A DNA stretch of 7,594 bases from Spirochaetaceae bacterium (lineage in GTDB: Bacteria > Spirochaetota > Spirochaetia > SZUA-6 > RPPD01), in the NCBI GenBank assembly GCA_003818675.1, contig RPPD01000094.1:1-7594 (forward strand), in the 5' to 3' direction. A program made the translations under genes and the position numbers. Position 1 is the first letter of the stretch. Each line of letters opens with the position of its first letter. The notes below the pieces were generated by a model. That model did not search any database, was not told where the DNA came from, and saw only the letters and a program-made list of their open reading frames with translations. Shown in pieces: positions 6,350 through 7,594 of the stretch.

Positions 6350-7372
6350 ATGATTTCCATAAAAACTGATCTCAAGAAAGTATATTATTTCAGCGCTGTT
6401 TTTTTGACGCTTTTGATAGTTCTTGTATATTTCATCTTTTTTGTGAATGTTGAGAACTACATTATTCAAAAATACCTTCCAGCGTCCAGTCCTGACCCTG
6501 TTTCTGTAAAGAAATCCAGCATGATTCTGGATTTCAGGTCCATTGATCTTTACCTCTATGGCATATCCCTGGTCCTGTTCATTCTGCCCGTTGTTTTCTC
6601 CCTTATCACCTATAATCTCTACATTAAGAAACCAACCATGGAGCTGCGTGCGGGAATTCGCAGTGTCAAGGAGGGTGATTTTGAGACCAGGATCACGGAA
6701 AAAGGATTCAAGGAGATGATTCTGCTTTTTGAAGACTTCAACAACATGGTGAAGGCATGCCAGAAGCAGATCGCCATCAAGCACTATGTATCGGGCTCCA
6801 CCCAGAAAATGGTGGAACACCTGAATACAGGGGAAATCACCACGCAGCCCAGGAGAAAGCTTGTAACTATTTTATTTTCTGATGTCAGGGATTTCACGAC
6901 ATTTTCAGAGGTAAATGACCCCCTTGTGGTCATAAGCACTATTAATGAAGTTTTTGACATCCAGGTTGCAGCCATTAAAAGAAACTCCGGAGACATAGAC
7001 AAGTTCATCGGTGACGAGATAATGGTGGAATTCCCATCTCCATCGCTCGCGTTCAAGGCAGCCCAGGAAATCCAGGCCAGGATGCAGTCCTACAACAAAA
7101 AACGGGGCAATCCGCTTTTTGTCGGAATCGGAATCAACTACGGGGAGGCCATAGTCGGTGCAATAGGCTCGGGCGAACAGTTTGACTGGACCACCATCGG
7201 GCATACCGTAAACATCGCGCGCAGGCTCTGCAGCGCGGCCGAGCCCGGACATATTGTAATTTCGGGCGGGGTCTATGAAAAACTCAAGATCAAGCGCGAA
7301 TGCAAGGAAACCGAGATCCGGGTCAAGGGCGTTAACAAGGCGGTCAAGACCTTTATTTTCCACTCGGAGTGA
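6350..7372 (+). CDS. Membrane class III adenylate cyclase with HAMP domain
   Basis: 340 residues. Transmembrane segments lie at about 13-33 and 67-89, with only about 33 residues between them in the periplasm, too little for a usual sensor domain. A HAMP linker (about 90-141, IRSVKEGDFETRI) and a connecting helix follow. The cyclase catalytic domain (about 168-338) has metal-binding D178 (LFSDVRDFT) and D222 (KFIGDE), the adenine-selecting pair K218 and T281 (DWTTIG), and transition-state residues N288 and R292 (TVNIARRL). Lys plus Thr is the pattern of class IIIb adenylate cyclases and indicates ATP rather than GTP as substrate. It should act as a homodimer producing cAMP at the inner face of the membrane. 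A His (H285) occupies the place where Asp is common in GDxVN; this position is not catalytic. Its own promoter lies upstream. folK follows after 36 bases with no terminator between. Confidence 0.93.
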   Translation: MISIKTDLKKVYYFSAVFLTLLIVLVYFIFFVNVENYIIQKYLPASSPDPVSVKKSSMILDFRSIDLYLYGISLVLFILPVVFSLITYNLYIKKPTMELRAGIRSVKEGDFETRITEKGFKEMILLFEDFNNMVKACQKQIAIKHYVSGSTQKMVEHLNTGEITTQPRRKLVTILFSDVRDFTTFSEVNDPLVVISTINEVFDIQVAAIKRNSGDIDKFIGDEIMVEFPSPSLAFKAAQEIQARMQSYNKKRGNPLFVGIGINYGEAIVGAIGSGEQFDWTTIGHTVNIARRLCSAAEPGHIVISGGVYEKLKIKRECKETEIRVKGVNKAVKTFIFHSE

Positions 7373-7408
7373 GCATTCGGGCGGGGTTATACTGCATCAG
7401 GTGCGATT

Positions 7409-7594
7409 ATGAACAAAAAAAATGTCATTGTCAGCGTCGGTTCCAACATTGATCCTTTCCATAACATCGCCATTTGTCTTGAACTTCTTCAGTCAGAAGT
7501 CAGGGTGACAGGCTCGTCTTCGTTTTATGTCACAAAACCCGTCGGAAATCCGGATACGGCTGACTTTGTCAATGGGGCCTTTGGGTTTCGGACA
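7409..7594 (+). CDS. folK: 2-amino-4-hydroxy-6-hydroxymethyldihydropteridine pyrophosphokinase (HPPK), N-terminal part, 3' end outside window
   Basis: 62 codons are visible and open to the window end. The N-terminus VIVSVGSNIDPFHNI matches the HPPK opening (xxLGSNxxxxxxNI), followed at the expected distance by FYVTKPVG and a DFVNGAF stretch, the counterparts of the conserved Y-x-T-x-P-x-G and DFxN motifs. HPPK transfers pyrophosphate from ATP to 6-hydroxymethyl-7,8-dihydropterin in folate synthesis in the cytoplasm. AGGTG lies 5 bases before the ATG. The later ATP- and pterin-binding motifs lie outside the window. The gene is probably cotranscribed with the adenylate cyclase, though the two have no obvious shared function. 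A run of eight A (7415-7422) sits just after the start codon. Confidence 0.87.
   Translation, partial: MNKKNVIVSVGSNIDPFHNIAICLELLQSEVRVTGSSSFYVTKPVGNPDTADFVNGAFGFRT

Noticed and set aside
6176..6820. 214-residue open frame on the minus strand
   Set aside because: It runs antisense through the adenylate cyclase N-terminal half and across its promoter, has no recognisable domain, and its composition looks like reverse-frame noise.
6905..7363. 152-residue open frame on the minus strand inside the adenylate cyclase
   Set aside because: It is antisense to the catalytic domain, whose constrained codons explain the absence of stops.
7365..7393. Possible separate promoter for folK (TATACT at 7388-7393)
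   Set aside because: There is no acceptable -35 at the right distance, and no terminator separates folK from the cyclase gene, so read-through is simpler.
7415..7422. Run of eight A at the start of folK as a phase-variation tract
   Set aside because: The run encodes ordinary Lys-Lys-Asn codons and is common in starts of housekeeping genes; a folate gene is an unlikely target for switching.

Overview
The window holds six protein-coding genes, two of them cut by the window edges. It contains no RNA gene, CRISPR array or insertion sequence that I can see. A Gram-negative (diderm) bacterium is suggested, because a bacterial alpha-2-macroglobulin and penicillin-binding protein 1C are periplasmic or inner-membrane proteins of such cells. 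The four-repeat PEGA protein beside a HAMP-type class III adenylate cyclase would fit a spirochaete or a relative. That lineage guess is weak and rests on gene content alone. Base composition looks close to balanced.

Region 1 (2-5071, + strand) is a tight operon. The C-terminal two fifths or so of an alpha-2-macroglobulin with an intact CTEQ thioester motif is followed by pbpC with a 4-base ATGA overlap. A HAD-family phosphatase of the pyrimidine 5'-nucleotidase type follows after a 4-base gap. The alpha-2-macroglobulin/PBP1C pair is a known partnership (E. coli yfhM-pbpC), thought to trap invading proteases and repair the wall. The nucleotidase is the less expected third member.

Region 2 (5072-6155) is convergent. 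A short intergenic gap carries a strong terminator for the minus strand and a weak candidate for the plus strand. The minus-strand gene then encodes a secreted or lipid-anchored protein built of four PEGA-type beta repeats, the last one degenerate.

Region 3 (6156-7594) starts with a divergent promoter region of about 194 bases. It contains a perfect TATAAT with an acceptable -35 for the plus strand and weaker elements for the minus strand. The plus-strand promoter and a Shine-Dalgarno site place the adenylate cyclase start at 6350. The cyclase has two membrane segments, a HAMP domain and a complete catalytic residue set. The start of folK (folate synthesis) follows 36 bases later.

The most unusual sequence features are a GC-rich 9-bp palindrome inside the 5' end of pbpC and a short G-rich motif, TTCGGGCGGGG, that recurs three times on the same strand. 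I see no clear evidence for a wholly new system. These two features and the nucleotidase linkage are the best leads.
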